Shown here in pieces: positions 51,775-60,709 of a stretch of DNA of 64,000 nucleotides (within the stretch, counting starts at the first letter, position 1; each line of letters begins with the position of its first letter). The notes below the pieces were generated by a model that was not told where the DNA came from, made no database searches, and saw only the letters and a program-made list of their open reading frames with translations. Origin of the DNA: Hymenobacter sp. GOD-10R. Its GTDB lineage: Bacteria; Bacteroidota; Bacteroidia; Cytophagales; Hymenobacteraceae. The stretch lies in the NCBI RefSeq assembly GCF_035609205.1, contig NZ_CP141184.1, forward strand, positions 5,029,001 through 5,093,000, given 5' to 3'. The position numbers and the translations under genes were made by a program.

Positions 51775-53022
51775 ATGAGAAAGCATTTCTTACTCGTTTG
51801 CCTTCTGTTATCTCTGCTTCCCTTCACCAGTCGAGCCAAAAACAAAGTGGCGGTAGACCTTACTATCTATCCCGAAACTCATTCTTTCTCCTGCCGCTAT
51901 ACACTCGATGCCGCCGTTCCTGCTGGCGGACTGTTGCTCAACCTCAACAAGCAGTTCGCCGTCGGAAAGGTGACGGGCGGCACCCTGCGGGCGTACACCG
52001 CCACTGCCTTTTACGACACCTTTCAGAAAGACACGCTCCGCCGGCTCGCCCTGCAATTTACCCGCTCCAAGCCTCAGCAGACGGTTACAATACAGTATAG
52101 TGGTATCATCAGCGAGCGGTATCACACTGATGGCCTGGCCGATTTCACGGCGCAAGCAAATTGGCTACCCACCATTCCGGACAAGGAATACGACTTAGTA
52201 GACTACCAGCTTACCGTACACGTACCGGAGTCCTACCAAGTGGTAAGCACCCACGAGCCTCTTCGCACGGCACCCGGCGCCTACACGTTTACGGGTACAG
52301 GACCTAGCATTGAAATTACGGCTATTGCGGCTCAGCGCTTTACGCAGCTGGTTTCTACGTCGGACAACGTGCACATTACGGTTCAGAAAGCTAACCGCGC
52401 CACTAGCGCCAACGACACCTTGCTGCTGGCGGATGCTCGCAAGATCATTGCCTACCAAAACCGCTTATTCGGTAGCAAAGACCCCATTCGCAACTTTACA
52501 TTTCTGCTGCCTAACGTTAACCGCACGGCTTCGGGCTTGCTGGATAATGCCGCCGTTATTGCGTACTTGACTTTCGACACCAAAGATCCCGGCGACCTCC
52601 TGATCCTCGCGCACGAAATCAGCCATAAATGGTGGGGCTACGGCGTTTGGAATACTTATGACAACTGGTTGAATGAAGCATTTGCCACCTACTCGGGCTT
52701 GCTTTACTTAAAGGCTGCTGGCGACACAGCGAGCTTCCGGAAGGAGCTGAGCAAACGCCAGAAGTCGGCAACTGGGGCACCCGCTATTATCAACTTCGAT
52801 GTCAGAAAGAACGACTATCCTAGCTTCCGGCGGGTGATTTATGACAAAGGCACCGTCGTCTTATATGAGCTTCATCAACGGGTTGGCGATGCGCAATTCT
52901 TCCGTATTCTCACCAGAACCGCCGCCGCTAAAGTCGCGACGACCGAGGCCTTTCTGAAGCTAGTAGAGCAGCAGAGTAGTCGCGAAACGAGTGAGTGGCT
53001 CGCGCACAAGCTAGGTACGTAG
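51775..53022 (+). CDS. Secreted M1-like gluzincin peptidase
   Basis: A 415-residue zinc metalloprotease with a signal peptide (about residues 1-21). The zinc motif is complete: HEISHKWWG near residue 280 and the third ligand in NEAFATY about 20 residues later, as in M1 aminopeptidases and related gluzincins. A beta-rich N-terminal half resembles the M1 N-terminal domain. The usual GAMEN exopeptidase motif is not visible; the region before the zinc site reads LLDNAAV, so exopeptidase activity is doubtful. It is transcribed alone or with the next small gene. Confidence 0.85.
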   Translation: MRKHFLLVCLLLSLLPFTSRAKNKVAVDLTIYPETHSFSCRYTLDAAVPAGGLLLNLNKQFAVGKVTGGTLRAYTATAFYDTFQKDTLRRLALQFTRSKPQQTVTIQYSGIISERYHTDGLADFTAQANWLPTIPDKEYDLVDYQLTVHVPESYQVVSTHEPLRTAPGAYTFTGTGPSIEITAIAAQRFTQLVSTSDNVHITVQKANRATSANDTLLLADARKIIAYQNRLFGSKDPIRNFTFLLPNVNRTASGLLDNAAVIAYLTFDTKDPGDLLILAHEISHKWWGYGVWNTYDNWLNEAFATYSGLLYLKAAGDTASFRKELSKRQKSATGAPAIINFDVRKNDYPSFRRVIYDKGTVVLYELHQRVGDAQFFRILTRTAAAKVATTEAFLKLVEQQSSRETSEWLAHKLGT

Positions 53023-53092
53023 CGGTGCGCTGCTCTAGCGGCCGTATGCAGCAAAGCATCAGACCAGTGTAACACTTCCCATGGTATTTCTT

Positions 53093-53494
53093 ATGAGTGG
53101 CGAAACCAACTTAGCACAGCTGTTACGCACCATGCAGCCAGCACTACAGCCTGGCACCTATGTATTCTGCACAGTGGCTTCGCTAGCCGAAGTCGATTTA
53201 GCCGAGGTCATCTGCTTGTTTAAAGAACAAGAAGGCCTCACGGTCATTCTTCCGCAAGCTACTGCCGACCGTTTGCGGCTGCCCTATTCGTTTGTGGCAG
53301 CTTGGATTACCCTCACGGTGCACTCGGCGCTGGAAGCGGTAGGTCTCACGGCGGCTTTCGCGCAAGCCCTAGCCCACGCCGATGTGAGCTGCAACGTGGT
53401 AGCCGCCTATTACCACGATCATATTTTTGTGGCGGCGCACGACGCGACGAAAGCCATGCACATCTTGCAGGAACTCGCCCAAACGGCAGCTTAG
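53093..53494 (+). CDS. ACT domain-containing protein
   Basis: A 133-residue protein starting MSGETNLAQLLRTMQPALQP, with the ACT_7-type features PGTYVFC, WITLTVHSALEAVG and SCNVVAAYYHDHIFVA. Stand-alone ACT proteins of this type bind amino acids or similar small ligands. An in-frame ATG lies at 53081, but the one at 53093 matches the family start better. No role in a pathway can be inferred from neighbours. Confidence 0.85.
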   Translation: MSGETNLAQLLRTMQPALQPGTYVFCTVASLAEVDLAEVICLFKEQEGLTVILPQATADRLRLPYSFVAAWITLTVHSALEAVGLTAAFAQALAHADVSCNVVAAYYHDHIFVAAHDATKAMHILQELAQTAA

Positions 53495-53634
53495 GGACGC
53501 CATAACACCTAGGTATCTCATACTACCAGCCATTATTACCGGACCACTTCTTAGCACAACTCACAATCAATCTGACTATTGCGTAGCTTGACAGCAGCTT
53601 AGCGCGTACAGCTCTCTGCTTGATGTTACGTTTT

Positions 53635-54729
53635 ATGAAACAGATCTTTCTCGTGAGTTGGCTGGTGCTGACGATGGCCCTAGGTGTTCAGGCTCGCCCC
53701 TTGCACCCGGGTTTCGACAAGGCCGAATACTTGGAGCTGCTGCGCCTGCACGCCCGCATTGCCGACACGGCATTTTTCGGCCAAATTCCGCGCCCCACTC
53801 GCTTTCGGATGGTGTACCGCTCGCCGATCCTCGGCCTCGATAATCGGTGGGATTTATGGACCAGTCCTGACTCGGTAGCCGTGCTGAGCATTCGGGGCAC
53901 GACGGCCAACTCCGTGAGCTGGCTCGAAAACTTCTACGCAGCCATGCTGCCAGCCAAGGGCGAGCTGAAGCTTTCCGCCACCCGCACGTTCTCCTACGAG
54001 CTGTCGACGCACCCGCAAGCGGCCGTGCACGCGGGCTGGCTGCTAGGCATGGCGTTTCTGGCCGATAACATCGTGCACAAGGTGGATTCGTGCTACCAGC
54101 GCGGCATCCGCGACTTTGTGGTGATGGGTCACAGCCAGGGTGGCGGCATTGCCTACCTGCTCACCTCGCACTTGCGTGCCTTGCAGCGGCAGCAAAAAAT
54201 ACCCGCCGATATCCGGCTGAAAACCTATTGCAGTGCGGGTCCCAAGCCAGGCAACTTATACTACGCCTACGACTACGAAGCGCAGGCCCAGAGCGCCACC
54301 GGTAGCTGGGCCCTCGACGTGGTAAACTCCGCCGACTGGGTGCCAGAGGTGCCCATTTCCATCCAGACCATTCGGGACTTCAACACGACCAATCCATTTA
54401 CCAATGCCAAGGAAGCCATTGGCAAACAGAAGCTGCCGCAGCGCCTCGTGCTTAGCTATCTGTACCGTCAGTTGGAGCGCCCCACCCGCAAGGCCCAGCG
54501 TGCCTACCAAAAATACCTAGGTACGGTGGTGGGCAAGCGCGTGGCCAAGCAGCTGGAAGGATACCAGCCGGCACCGTATTACCCGAGCAGCAACTATGTG
54601 CGCACGGGCACAATGATCGTATTATATGCCGATGCGGCTTACCGGCAACGGTATCCGGACGTAAAAGGCAAAATCTTTCAGCATCACCTGTTTGAACCTT
54701 ACTATTACCTAGCGCAAAAACTACCCTAA
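53635..54729 (+). CDS. Secreted class 3 lipase family protein
   Basis: A 364-residue serine hydrolase with a signal peptide (about residues 1-21). The class 3 lipase features are VLSIRGTTANS (oxyanion region), VMGHSQGGGIAYLL with the nucleophile serine near residue 167, and the following YCSAGPKPGNLYYAYDYE. The later histidine is not assigned. The frame extends to a TTG at 53620, but the ATG at 53635 gives the signal peptide. The metallophosphoesterase gene follows closely on the same strand. Confidence 0.85.
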   Translation: MKQIFLVSWLVLTMALGVQARPLHPGFDKAEYLELLRLHARIADTAFFGQIPRPTRFRMVYRSPILGLDNRWDLWTSPDSVAVLSIRGTTANSVSWLENFYAAMLPAKGELKLSATRTFSYELSTHPQAAVHAGWLLGMAFLADNIVHKVDSCYQRGIRDFVVMGHSQGGGIAYLLTSHLRALQRQQKIPADIRLKTYCSAGPKPGNLYYAYDYEAQAQSATGSWALDVVNSADWVPEVPISIQTIRDFNTTNPFTNAKEAIGKQKLPQRLVLSYLYRQLERPTRKAQRAYQKYLGTVVGKRVAKQLEGYQPAPYYPSSNYVRTGTMIVLYADAAYRQRYPDVKGKIFQHHLFEPYYYLAQKLP

Positions 54730-54789
54730 TCGGTGGTTTGGGTTGTGCTGGTTTCCTCCCATCACCTTCTACTTTTTGCGGCAACACCT

Positions 54790-55476
54790 ATGGAAACGTA
54801 CGTTGTAGGCGATATTCACGGCGCTTTTCGTGCCTTGGAGCAAGTATTGGAGCGCAGCCCTTTCCGGCCGGGCATCGATCGGCTGGTGCAAATCGGGGAC
54901 GTGTCGGACGGCTGGACCGAAACGCCGGAATGTGTGGAACGGCTGCTAACCATCCCAAACAGCATCTGGCTGCAAGGCAACCACGATTCGTGGACTACCG
55001 ATTGGATGGCGACCCAGCCCGCGTTTGAGGATATCGAGTACATCTGGTACAGGCAAGGCGGGCAAGCAACCTACGAAGCGTATCAGTGCTTTGAGCCAGA
55101 GGTGACGCAGCGCCACTACCAGGAGTTTTTCAGCAAGCAGCTTCCCTACTTTCTCGACGAGTATGACAACCTCTACGTACACGGCGGCTACGACCCCGAA
55201 GAACCCATTGAAGATCAAGATCCTTACGACCTAATCTGGAACCGCACGCTATGGAGCACGGGCGAAATCGCCCACGGCTACGCGGCTTGCTTCATTGGCC
55301 ACACGCCCACGTGGCCCGAGAGCATATTGCCCGTGCAGCGCTCCAACGTGTGGAACATAGATCAGGGGGCCGCTTATGGTGGTTGCCTCACGATGATGAA
55401 CGCGCGCACCAAAAAGTTTGTGCAGAGCGATATTGTGCAGACGCTGTACCCAGGCGTGAAAGGCCGCGGCGGCTGA
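54790..55476 (+). CDS. Metallophosphoesterase (calcineurin-like)
   Basis: A 228-residue protein phosphatase-like enzyme. The metal-binding motifs are complete: VGDIHGAF near residue 6, IGDVSDGW, GNHDSW, VHGGYDPEE and IGHTPTW. It resembles bacterial serine/threonine phosphatases of the ApaH/PrpA group. No signal peptide is present; the upstream 19 codons from 54733 are not coding in character. It lies 60 bp after the lipase stop codon. Confidence 0.9.
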   Translation: METYVVGDIHGAFRALEQVLERSPFRPGIDRLVQIGDVSDGWTETPECVERLLTIPNSIWLQGNHDSWTTDWMATQPAFEDIEYIWYRQGGQATYEAYQCFEPEVTQRHYQEFFSKQLPYFLDEYDNLYVHGGYDPEEPIEDQDPYDLIWNRTLWSTGEIAHGYAACFIGHTPTWPESILPVQRSNVWNIDQGAAYGGCLTMMNARTKKFVQSDIVQTLYPGVKGRGG

Positions 55477-55496
55477 GTGCCTGTCTATCAGTTCGC

Positions 55497-55554
55497 GCCC
55501 GGCGAGGTATCTGGTGTGTCTGCTAAAGCAGCTAAATCAGATACCTCACCGGGC
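55497..55554. terminator. Long hairpin between convergent genes
   Basis: GCCCGGCGAGGTATCTG pairs with CAGATACCTCACCGGGC with one mismatch, around a 24-base loop. It separates the phosphoesterase gene from the convergent TerB-like gene. There is no T-run, so efficiency is unknown. Confidence 0.55.
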
Positions 55555-55573
55555 TCAAAACTGACGAAGCGGG

Positions 55574-56002
55574 CTAGCTTACGGTAGGTGGGTTAGGATT
55601 CGGGTTGGGCGGACCGCCGGCCAACTGGCTCACCATATCATCGAGGATGGCTTTGCCGTAGCCAATACGGTGTGCGTACTCCATACACAAACCGTATTCG
55701 CGGGCGTCGATTTGCCCGTCTTGCAGCATCATCTGCACCAGGGTTTGCAGCTCCAGCGTACGCTGAATGCCTTCCGCCGGCACGATAAAGCTGAGCACGC
55801 CAATGTTATCGGCAATGGGCATTACCTCTTCCGGCTTGAGACCTAGCCTATCACCGATCTGTACTAGAAAATCACTTTCATCCTGGGTTAGCACGCTATC
55901 GGCGGCGGCGAGCAGCACTAGGTTCTGAAAAAAAGCTAGCTTCTTTTGCTGCGTGTTTAATACGTCTTCGAGAGAATGTTGCTCTGGCATCGTTTTGGGC
56001 AT
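55574..56002 (-). CDS. TerB-like helical protein
   Basis: A 142-residue mostly helical protein. FQNLVLLAAADSVLTQDESD near residue 25 and LVQMMLQDGQIDAREYGLC near residue 88 are the two repeats typical of the TerB/DjlA-N fold, in which Asp/Glu pairs may bind metal. The C-terminus is a short Pro/Asn tail. Function in tellurite resistance is not implied; no ter genes are nearby. An in-frame ATG at 55990 is an alternative start. Confidence 0.65.
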   Translation of the reverse strand: MPKTMPEQHSLEDVLNTQQKKLAFFQNLVLLAAADSVLTQDESDFLVQIGDRLGLKPEEVMPIADNIGVLSFIVPAEGIQRTLELQTLVQMMLQDGQIDAREYGLCMEYAHRIGYGKAILDDMVSQLAGGPPNPNPNPPTVS

Positions 56003-56128
56003 TTTGTCTGAGGGTACACGCCCTGCTGGGAGGGTGGCTTATTTGAACGCGGCCTTCCGCGGAAGGTTATTACCTAGCTAGGTAGTGTCGAGCTAGGCTT
56101 TCGTTGACTATATGCTAAGCTTCGCCGC

Positions 56129-57010
56129 TTACTCTGCCAGCTGACTTACTGCGCCAGGCTGTGACGCTCGCTCCGGTTCGGAGCCATCGGGGCGCGCCCA
56201 TGGGCGGTGCGGGGCCAAGGGCAGCTCCAACAGGTGCATCACGGTTTCCTCCGCCGGATCAGGGTATGCCGGCACGCCGATGGTTAGCTCCTGCTGCGGC
56301 ACGTTGAGGCGCAACGTCTGGTGGAGCCGGTCCCAGAGCGTGAGCACGACGCCGAAGTTACTCTGCGTCTCGCGGTGCACTACGGAATGGTGAATGCCAT
56401 GCGCACGCGGCGTTACCATGATGCGCGCCAGTGCTCGCTCTACAGCAATTGGCAGGCCCCAGTTGGAGTGGTGAAAGGCGGTACAAGCTTCAAAAACAGC
56501 TTCGTAGGCGAGCAACGTGCTCGGCCGCACGCCTACCAGCGCCGGTACGCCGCCCCGGTATGGAATGCTAGCTAGCATCTCCCCCGCATGAAACCGCCAA
56601 CCCGTACTGAGGTCCATATCTAGGTCGATGTGGTGTACGCGGTGGAAGCGCCACAAGAAGGGCGCGTGCAGCAGCCGATGCCAAGAGTAGGATACATAAT
56701 CGAGCACGAGTAACTCCGCCAGCACGCGAACGGGCGCTGGTAAGTTGAGCCGATACAGGCCCCAACGATGGCGAGCAGCTACCTGCGTCAGGCCGACCAT
56801 CGCGGGCAACAAAGTCAGACGCATTCCTACCAGCGAAGGAGCGGCTAGGCCCACATTGACTGGCCATCGCTCGGCGCGTGGGCGCGTACGGCGGCGCAAC
56901 GGCCGCATAACCTCACCCACGAACACGGCCACGCCGACAGCCAGCAGTACCGGCGTAGCCCACCGGTCGAACCGGCGCAGCAGAGTAGAAATACTAGGGG
57001 ATGCAGCCAT
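56129..57010 (-). CDS. Sterol desaturase family (fatty acid hydroxylase) membrane protein
   Basis: A 293-residue diiron membrane enzyme. The histidine clusters are present: HRLLH near residue 112, HRVHH shortly after, HHSNW and HGIHHSVVHRE. Several hydrophobic segments span residues 15-100. Family members hydroxylate or desaturate lipids; the substrate in Bacteroidota is unclear. The GC content is a little higher than that of its neighbours. No redox partner is adjacent. Confidence 0.88.
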   Translation of the reverse strand: MAASPSISTLLRRFDRWATPVLLAVGVAVFVGEVMRPLRRRTRPRAERWPVNVGLAAPSLVGMRLTLLPAMVGLTQVAARHRWGLYRLNLPAPVRVLAELLVLDYVSYSWHRLLHAPFLWRFHRVHHIDLDMDLSTGWRFHAGEMLASIPYRGGVPALVGVRPSTLLAYEAVFEACTAFHHSNWGLPIAVERALARIMVTPRAHGIHHSVVHRETQSNFGVVLTLWDRLHQTLRLNVPQQELTIGVPAYPDPAEETVMHLLELPLAPHRPWARPDGSEPERASQPGAVSQLAE

Positions 57011-57067
57011 AAGCTAGGTCAACTAAGGCTCTACGTACGTGGAGCCGCGCCATTTGGCTGACCTAGG

Positions 57068-58042
57068 CTATTTCTTCGCCGGGTCCCAGGGCACAGGGCC
57101 CGAAAAAACTTGCTTCAACGTGTATTGTTTGGCTTCTTTTGCGGTGAGCTGATGTGACCAAGGCACCCGGCTTTGCGGCTTGGCCCCTGGCCCTGTCGAC
57201 TTGTATTCGGCGTAGTAGGCTGTTTTTTCGCTCTCGGGCTTGCTCCAGTTGTGCCAGCCTGCCGGCACGATGTGGCCGCCTATTTCCGTGCGCAAATACA
57301 CCACCCGCGCACTCGGCCGCCACGGCCGACCTAGGTATACCTGGGTAGCCCGCGTCGTGTCAGCCGTCAGCTTGCAATCCAGAAACACAAATCCGTAGGG
57401 GTGCCCCGCCGGCGTGGAAGCAGCCGTGATGTAGGAGTTTTTCTTGCTGTAAATCGTGCAATGGTCGAACACGGCCGTACTGGAACCGAAGATAAAGTCG
57501 GTGGTGCCTTCGATATAGCAGTCTTGGTAGTACTGGCGGCTGTTATCGGTGGCGAGGAACAGCACATCTTGGTTGCCCACCATACGGCAGTTCTTAAACA
57601 CACAGCGGTCGGCTTCTACGTGCAACGCCACGGCTTGCCCAGCCGTGTAGCCAGCCGTATTTTCGAAGGTGATGTTTTCGGCCCTGAAGTCGTTGCCCTG
57701 CACCAGCACCGAGTGTGAAGTATAGGTATTGATGTCGCCCTTGCCAGTGTGGTCATCATAGGTGATGATGGTGTTGTTTTTGTCCTCTCCTAGGAGTGAA
57801 ATGTGCGTTTTTAGCGCGGGCACCACCAGCTTTTCGCGGTAAGTCCCTTTTTTCACCCGGATGACCACTTGTGTCTGAACTTGGTTGGGCACGGCATTCA
57901 CGGCCTCCTGCACCGTACGATACGTGCCGGAGCCATCTTGCGCCACAATAATGGGACCAGTGGGTGCGGCCTCTTGCGCCTGTGCGGCACTACCAGCGAT
58001 GAGCAGTAAGCTCCACAGCAACAGCACGTTCTTATACTTCAT
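57068..58042 (-). CDS. Pectinesterase (carbohydrate esterase family 8)
   Basis: Secreted enzyme that removes methyl groups from pectin. The 324-residue precursor has a signal peptide (about residues 1-22). The right-handed beta-helix motifs are clear: GSGTYRTVQEAVNAVP near the start, MVGNQDVLFLA with the catalytic Asp, CYIEGTTDFIFGSSTAVF with the second Asp, and LGRPWRPSARVVYLR. The ATG at 58042 is chosen, with a longer start at 58060 possible. No pectate lyase or transporter is nearby, so it is an isolated plant-polysaccharide gene. Confidence 0.93.
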   Translation of the reverse strand: MKYKNVLLLWSLLLIAGSAAQAQEAAPTGPIIVAQDGSGTYRTVQEAVNAVPNQVQTQVVIRVKKGTYREKLVVPALKTHISLLGEDKNNTIITYDDHTGKGDINTYTSHSVLVQGNDFRAENITFENTAGYTAGQAVALHVEADRCVFKNCRMVGNQDVLFLATDNSRQYYQDCYIEGTTDFIFGSSTAVFDHCTIYSKKNSYITAASTPAGHPYGFVFLDCKLTADTTRATQVYLGRPWRPSARVVYLRTEIGGHIVPAGWHNWSKPESEKTAYYAEYKSTGPGAKPQSRVPWSHQLTAKEAKQYTLKQVFSGPVPWDPAKK

Positions 58043-58082
58043 CTCCTTCAGGAAAAACATAACCAATCCGATAGCCAAAAAG

Positions 58083-58132
58083 CGGGGGCTAGGTCAGAAG
58101 CACCTTGAGCAGCGCTTCTGACCTAGCCCCCG
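58083..58132 (-). terminator. Perfect 19-bp hairpin downstream of the NTF2-like gene
   Basis: CGGGGGCTAGGTCAGAAGC pairs perfectly with its reverse complement at 58114-58132. It lies between the gene ending at 58171 and the pectinesterase start and probably ends the former. It contains the CTAGGT word. Confidence 0.65.
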
Positions 58133-58170
58133 AAAGTAGAATCTAGCTACCAGATCGTGGCTATGCTAGG

Positions 58171-58629
58171 CTATTGATTTTTGGCTTGCACCGGCAAATC
58201 TTCTAATTGCGCGTAGCTTAGCTTCCACGCGCCATCGGCACCTTTTTTCCATAGCAGAATGAAGTTGCCTTCGCCAAATCCTTGTGGTTCACTAGGAGCC
58301 GAAGGAAGCACATCGACGGAGAACGTACCAGCTTCGTACGCCGTGTGGGTATCAGCCTCGGAGCTTACAATGCTGGTTTTCAGATTGGTAATAGTACCTA
58401 AGGTAGCTTTCACCCATTTATCGGTTATTTCCGACTTGCCGCTAAAGTGGGTTTCCCCTTGTAAGAACTGGGCATCGTCGGCTAGCAAGGCAGTTACCTT
58501 GTCGGCGTCTTTGTTGTTCCAAGCCTGAATAAACTGCTGATTTAGGTCTTGCACGTTTACCTTTTCAGCGGAACCAGAGCACGAGGCGAGCAAAACAGTA
58601 GCGCACAGGGCACTAACAAAAGCTTTCAT
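58171..58629 (-). CDS. NTF2-like (DUF4440/SnoaL) lipoprotein
   Basis: A 152-residue lipoprotein with signal and lipobox LLASC (cysteine near residue 17). The mature domain is a cystatin/NTF2-like fold: LNQQFIQAWNNKDADKVTAL, DDAQFLQGE, HFSGKSEITDKWVK and WKLSYAQLEDLP. Such proteins form a cone-shaped pocket that may bind or act on small molecules. Function is unknown. The frame is open 15 codons upstream, but the ATG at 58629 begins the signal. Confidence 0.82.
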   Translation of the reverse strand: MKAFVSALCATVLLASCSGSAEKVNVQDLNQQFIQAWNNKDADKVTALLADDAQFLQGETHFSGKSEITDKWVKATLGTITNLKTSIVSSEADTHTAYEAGTFSVDVLPSAPSEPQGFGEGNFILLWKKGADGAWKLSYAQLEDLPVQAKNQ

Positions 58630-58662
58630 GAGAGTGGGGTAGTGAGAGGATATTGAGCGACA

Positions 58663-58694
58663 TAAAAAGCCCAAGCAGATGCGCCTGGGCTTTC
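58663..58694 (-). terminator. Terminator of the glycine-zipper gene
   Basis: AAAAGCCCA pairs with TGGGCTTT. Read on the minus strand, the hairpin ends with T residues, 20 bp after the stop codon at 58715. Confidence 0.7.
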
Positions 58695-58714
58695 AAGACG
58701 AAGGCAGCTAGGTC

Positions 58715-59227
58715 TTACCAGCTTTTTCTTCTGTACTCGGAAGTAGAATAAGCCGTCGAACGGTTGCCGTACGATGGGTTCGGCAGATACGCGGCGCCGC
58801 TTTTGGCGTCGTAGAGGGCGGCGGCATTCACGGCCGCAAGGCTAGCTGCTGGCACAGTAGACGGCGCGGCAGCGGCTTTCACCCGGCTGGCTTCCTGACG
58901 AGCTAGCTCCGCACGACGGTTGGCCGCCGCAACGCGAGCCGCCGCAGCCCGGTTGGCGGCGGCAATGCGCGCCGCTTCTTTGTTCTTGTTGTCTTTGTGC
59001 TTACCTATCGCATAGCCGGCCGCCCCTCCTACTACGCCGCCAACGGCGCCACCAACGGCCCGATTGCGCTTGTTAATGACGGCTCCGGTAATGGCACCAG
59101 CACCTAAGCCGATAACCGTACCTTTAGCTTGCGGGCTCCAGCGTTTCCTTTCTTGGGCCTGAGCAGCTTGGCCAAATAACAGTGAAAGCACCAATACCAA
59201 GCTCATCAGCTGACTGATCTTTTTCAT
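58715..59227 (-). CDS. Exported glycine-zipper protein
   Basis: A 170-residue protein with a signal peptide (about residues 1-24, ending AQAQ). The mature N-terminal part has a glycine-zipper repeat: GTVIGLGAGAITGAVINK, followed by GGAVGGVVGGAAGYAIGKHK, of the YMGG-like type. An Ala/Arg-rich helical region (residues 85-120) and a Tyr/Ser-rich tail follow. Such proteins associate with the envelope; roles are undefined. Confidence 0.8.
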   Translation of the reverse strand: MKKISQLMSLVLVLSLLFGQAAQAQERKRWSPQAKGTVIGLGAGAITGAVINKRNRAVGGAVGGVVGGAAGYAIGKHKDNKNKEAARIAAANRAAAARVAAANRRAELARQEASRVKAAAAPSTVPAASLAAVNAAALYDAKSGAAYLPNPSYGNRSTAYSTSEYRRKSW

Positions 59228-59512
59228 GGCGATGTTTATTTAGTTCAATAAAATCCTACAATAGGAACAATTATGGAGTGCAATCATCTTGCCATAACAC
59301 CAAAGCAACTGTTCTGCTTTCCTAAACGCAATGCATTCAAAAAAGTTGATATTAATATTTACAACCACCCTTGTTTAATACAAGGAATAGCCAGCTATTC
59401 ACCCATAAAACGCAGTATAACACTATAGTACACTTCCGTTGAACCAGCCCAGCAATCGTTTAAAATCTTCTCGCGCGTCCTGCTTACAGGTCAACGATCG
59501 AGCTAGCTCTTG
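59228..59512. other. AT-rich intergenic region upstream of dinB
   Basis: About 285 bp between divergent genes. It is AT-rich, with no gene, repeat or RNA fold that I can support. It must contain the glycine-zipper promoter. Confidence 0.45.
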
Positions 59513-59520
59513 TATCTTTG
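59513..59520 (+). promoter_or_regulatory. -7 promoter box (TATCTTTG) of the DNA polymerase IV gene
   Basis: TATCTTTG matches TAnnTTTG and ends 4 bp before the GTG at 59525. If it is used, the transcript begins at or within a few bases of that codon. Confidence 0.5.
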
Positions 59521-59524
59521 TTGA

Positions 59525-60622
59525 GTGCTAACAGCAGAGTTGAACGAGCAGGAAAGACCGCGCAAAATCATCCACCTGGACATGGACGCCTTCTACGCGT
59601 CGGTGGAACAGCGCGACGACCCCGCTTTGCGTGGCCGCCCATTGGCCGTTGGCGGTGCCCGCGAACGGGGGGTGGTGGCCGCTGCCAGCTACGAAGCCCG
59701 GCAGTTTGGCGTGCGCTCAGCCATGTCGGCGGCGGTAGCTCGGCGCTTGTGCCCGGATCTGTTGTTTGTGCCGCCTCGTTTTGAGGTGTACAAGGCTGTT
59801 TCGCGGCAGATTCACACCATTTTCGCCGAATACACACGCCTTATCGAGCCTTTGTCGCTGGATGAAGCCTATCTGGATGTGACTAATAACCTGCAGAATA
59901 TTCCGTCTGCTACGCGCATAGCCACCCAAATTCGGGCTCGTATCCTGCAAGACACGCAACTAACGGCTTCCGCCGGTATTTCTTATAACAAGTTCCTAGC
60001 GAAGCTAGCTTCCGACTACCGCAAGCCCAACGGCCAGTTTGTAATCCTGCCGCACGAGGGCCTAGCTTTTGTGGAGCAGCTAGAGGTCGGACAATTTCAT
60101 GGTGTGGGCAAGGTAACAGCGGCCAAGATGAACCAGCTGGGCATCCGCACCGGCTGGGATTTGCGCCAGCAATCGGAGGCTTTTCTGCGGCAGCACTTCG
60201 GCAAAGCGGGCTCTTATTACTACACCATTGCGCGCGCCATCGACCATCGGCCTGTTGTAGCCGACCGTATTCGGAAATCTATTGGTACCGAGACGACATT
60301 TCCGCACGACCTAGCCACGCTGCCAGAGCTAGCCGAGGCTTTACAGCCTTGCGTAGAGAAGGTGTGGAACTACTGCGAACGAACGAATTTGCGCGGCCGC
60401 ACGCTCACGCTGAAAGTGAAATATGCTGACTTTCAGCAAATCACGCGCAGCCGCAGTTTCCTAGCTCCGTTATGCGATCAAATCCAATTCGAGCGGATTA
60501 GCCAAGAGTTACTATCGGCCTTATTCCCGCTGCCGCAAGGTGTACGCTTGATCGGAGTAGCTTTATCCAACCTAGATACAGCAGCCGAATCGGTAAGCCG
60601 GCAACTTGCTTTAGATTTTTAG
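59525..60622 (+). CDS. dinB: DNA polymerase IV
   Basis: Y-family translesion polymerase. The 365-residue protein has the catalytic LDMDAFYASVEQRDDP near residue 18, the second catalytic motif LSLDEAYLDVT near residue 112, SYNKFLAKLASDYRKPNGQF, and the helix-hairpin-helix VGKVTAAKMNQLGI. The C-terminal SRQLALDF resembles a beta-clamp-binding motif. There is no in-frame ATG before the catalytic motif; translation starts at GTG 59525 or TTG 59540. No SOS box can be named. The DinB-superfamily gene downstream is a separate unit. Confidence 0.94.
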   Translation: MLTAELNEQERPRKIIHLDMDAFYASVEQRDDPALRGRPLAVGGARERGVVAAASYEARQFGVRSAMSAAVARRLCPDLLFVPPRFEVYKAVSRQIHTIFAEYTRLIEPLSLDEAYLDVTNNLQNIPSATRIATQIRARILQDTQLTASAGISYNKFLAKLASDYRKPNGQFVILPHEGLAFVEQLEVGQFHGVGKVTAAKMNQLGIRTGWDLRQQSEAFLRQHFGKAGSYYYTIARAIDHRPVVADRIRKSIGTETTFPHDLATLPELAEALQPCVEKVWNYCERTNLRGRTLTLKVKYADFQQITRSRSFLAPLCDQIQFERISQELLSALFPLPQGVRLIGVALSNLDTAAESVSRQLALDF

Positions 60623-60709
60623 CACCCTCGCTGGGTAGGCGTCTACTTCGTTGCGTTCGATCACAACGTTCTTATAGTTTTGCTGCGCACCTAGCTTTCT
60701 GAAACTCTT

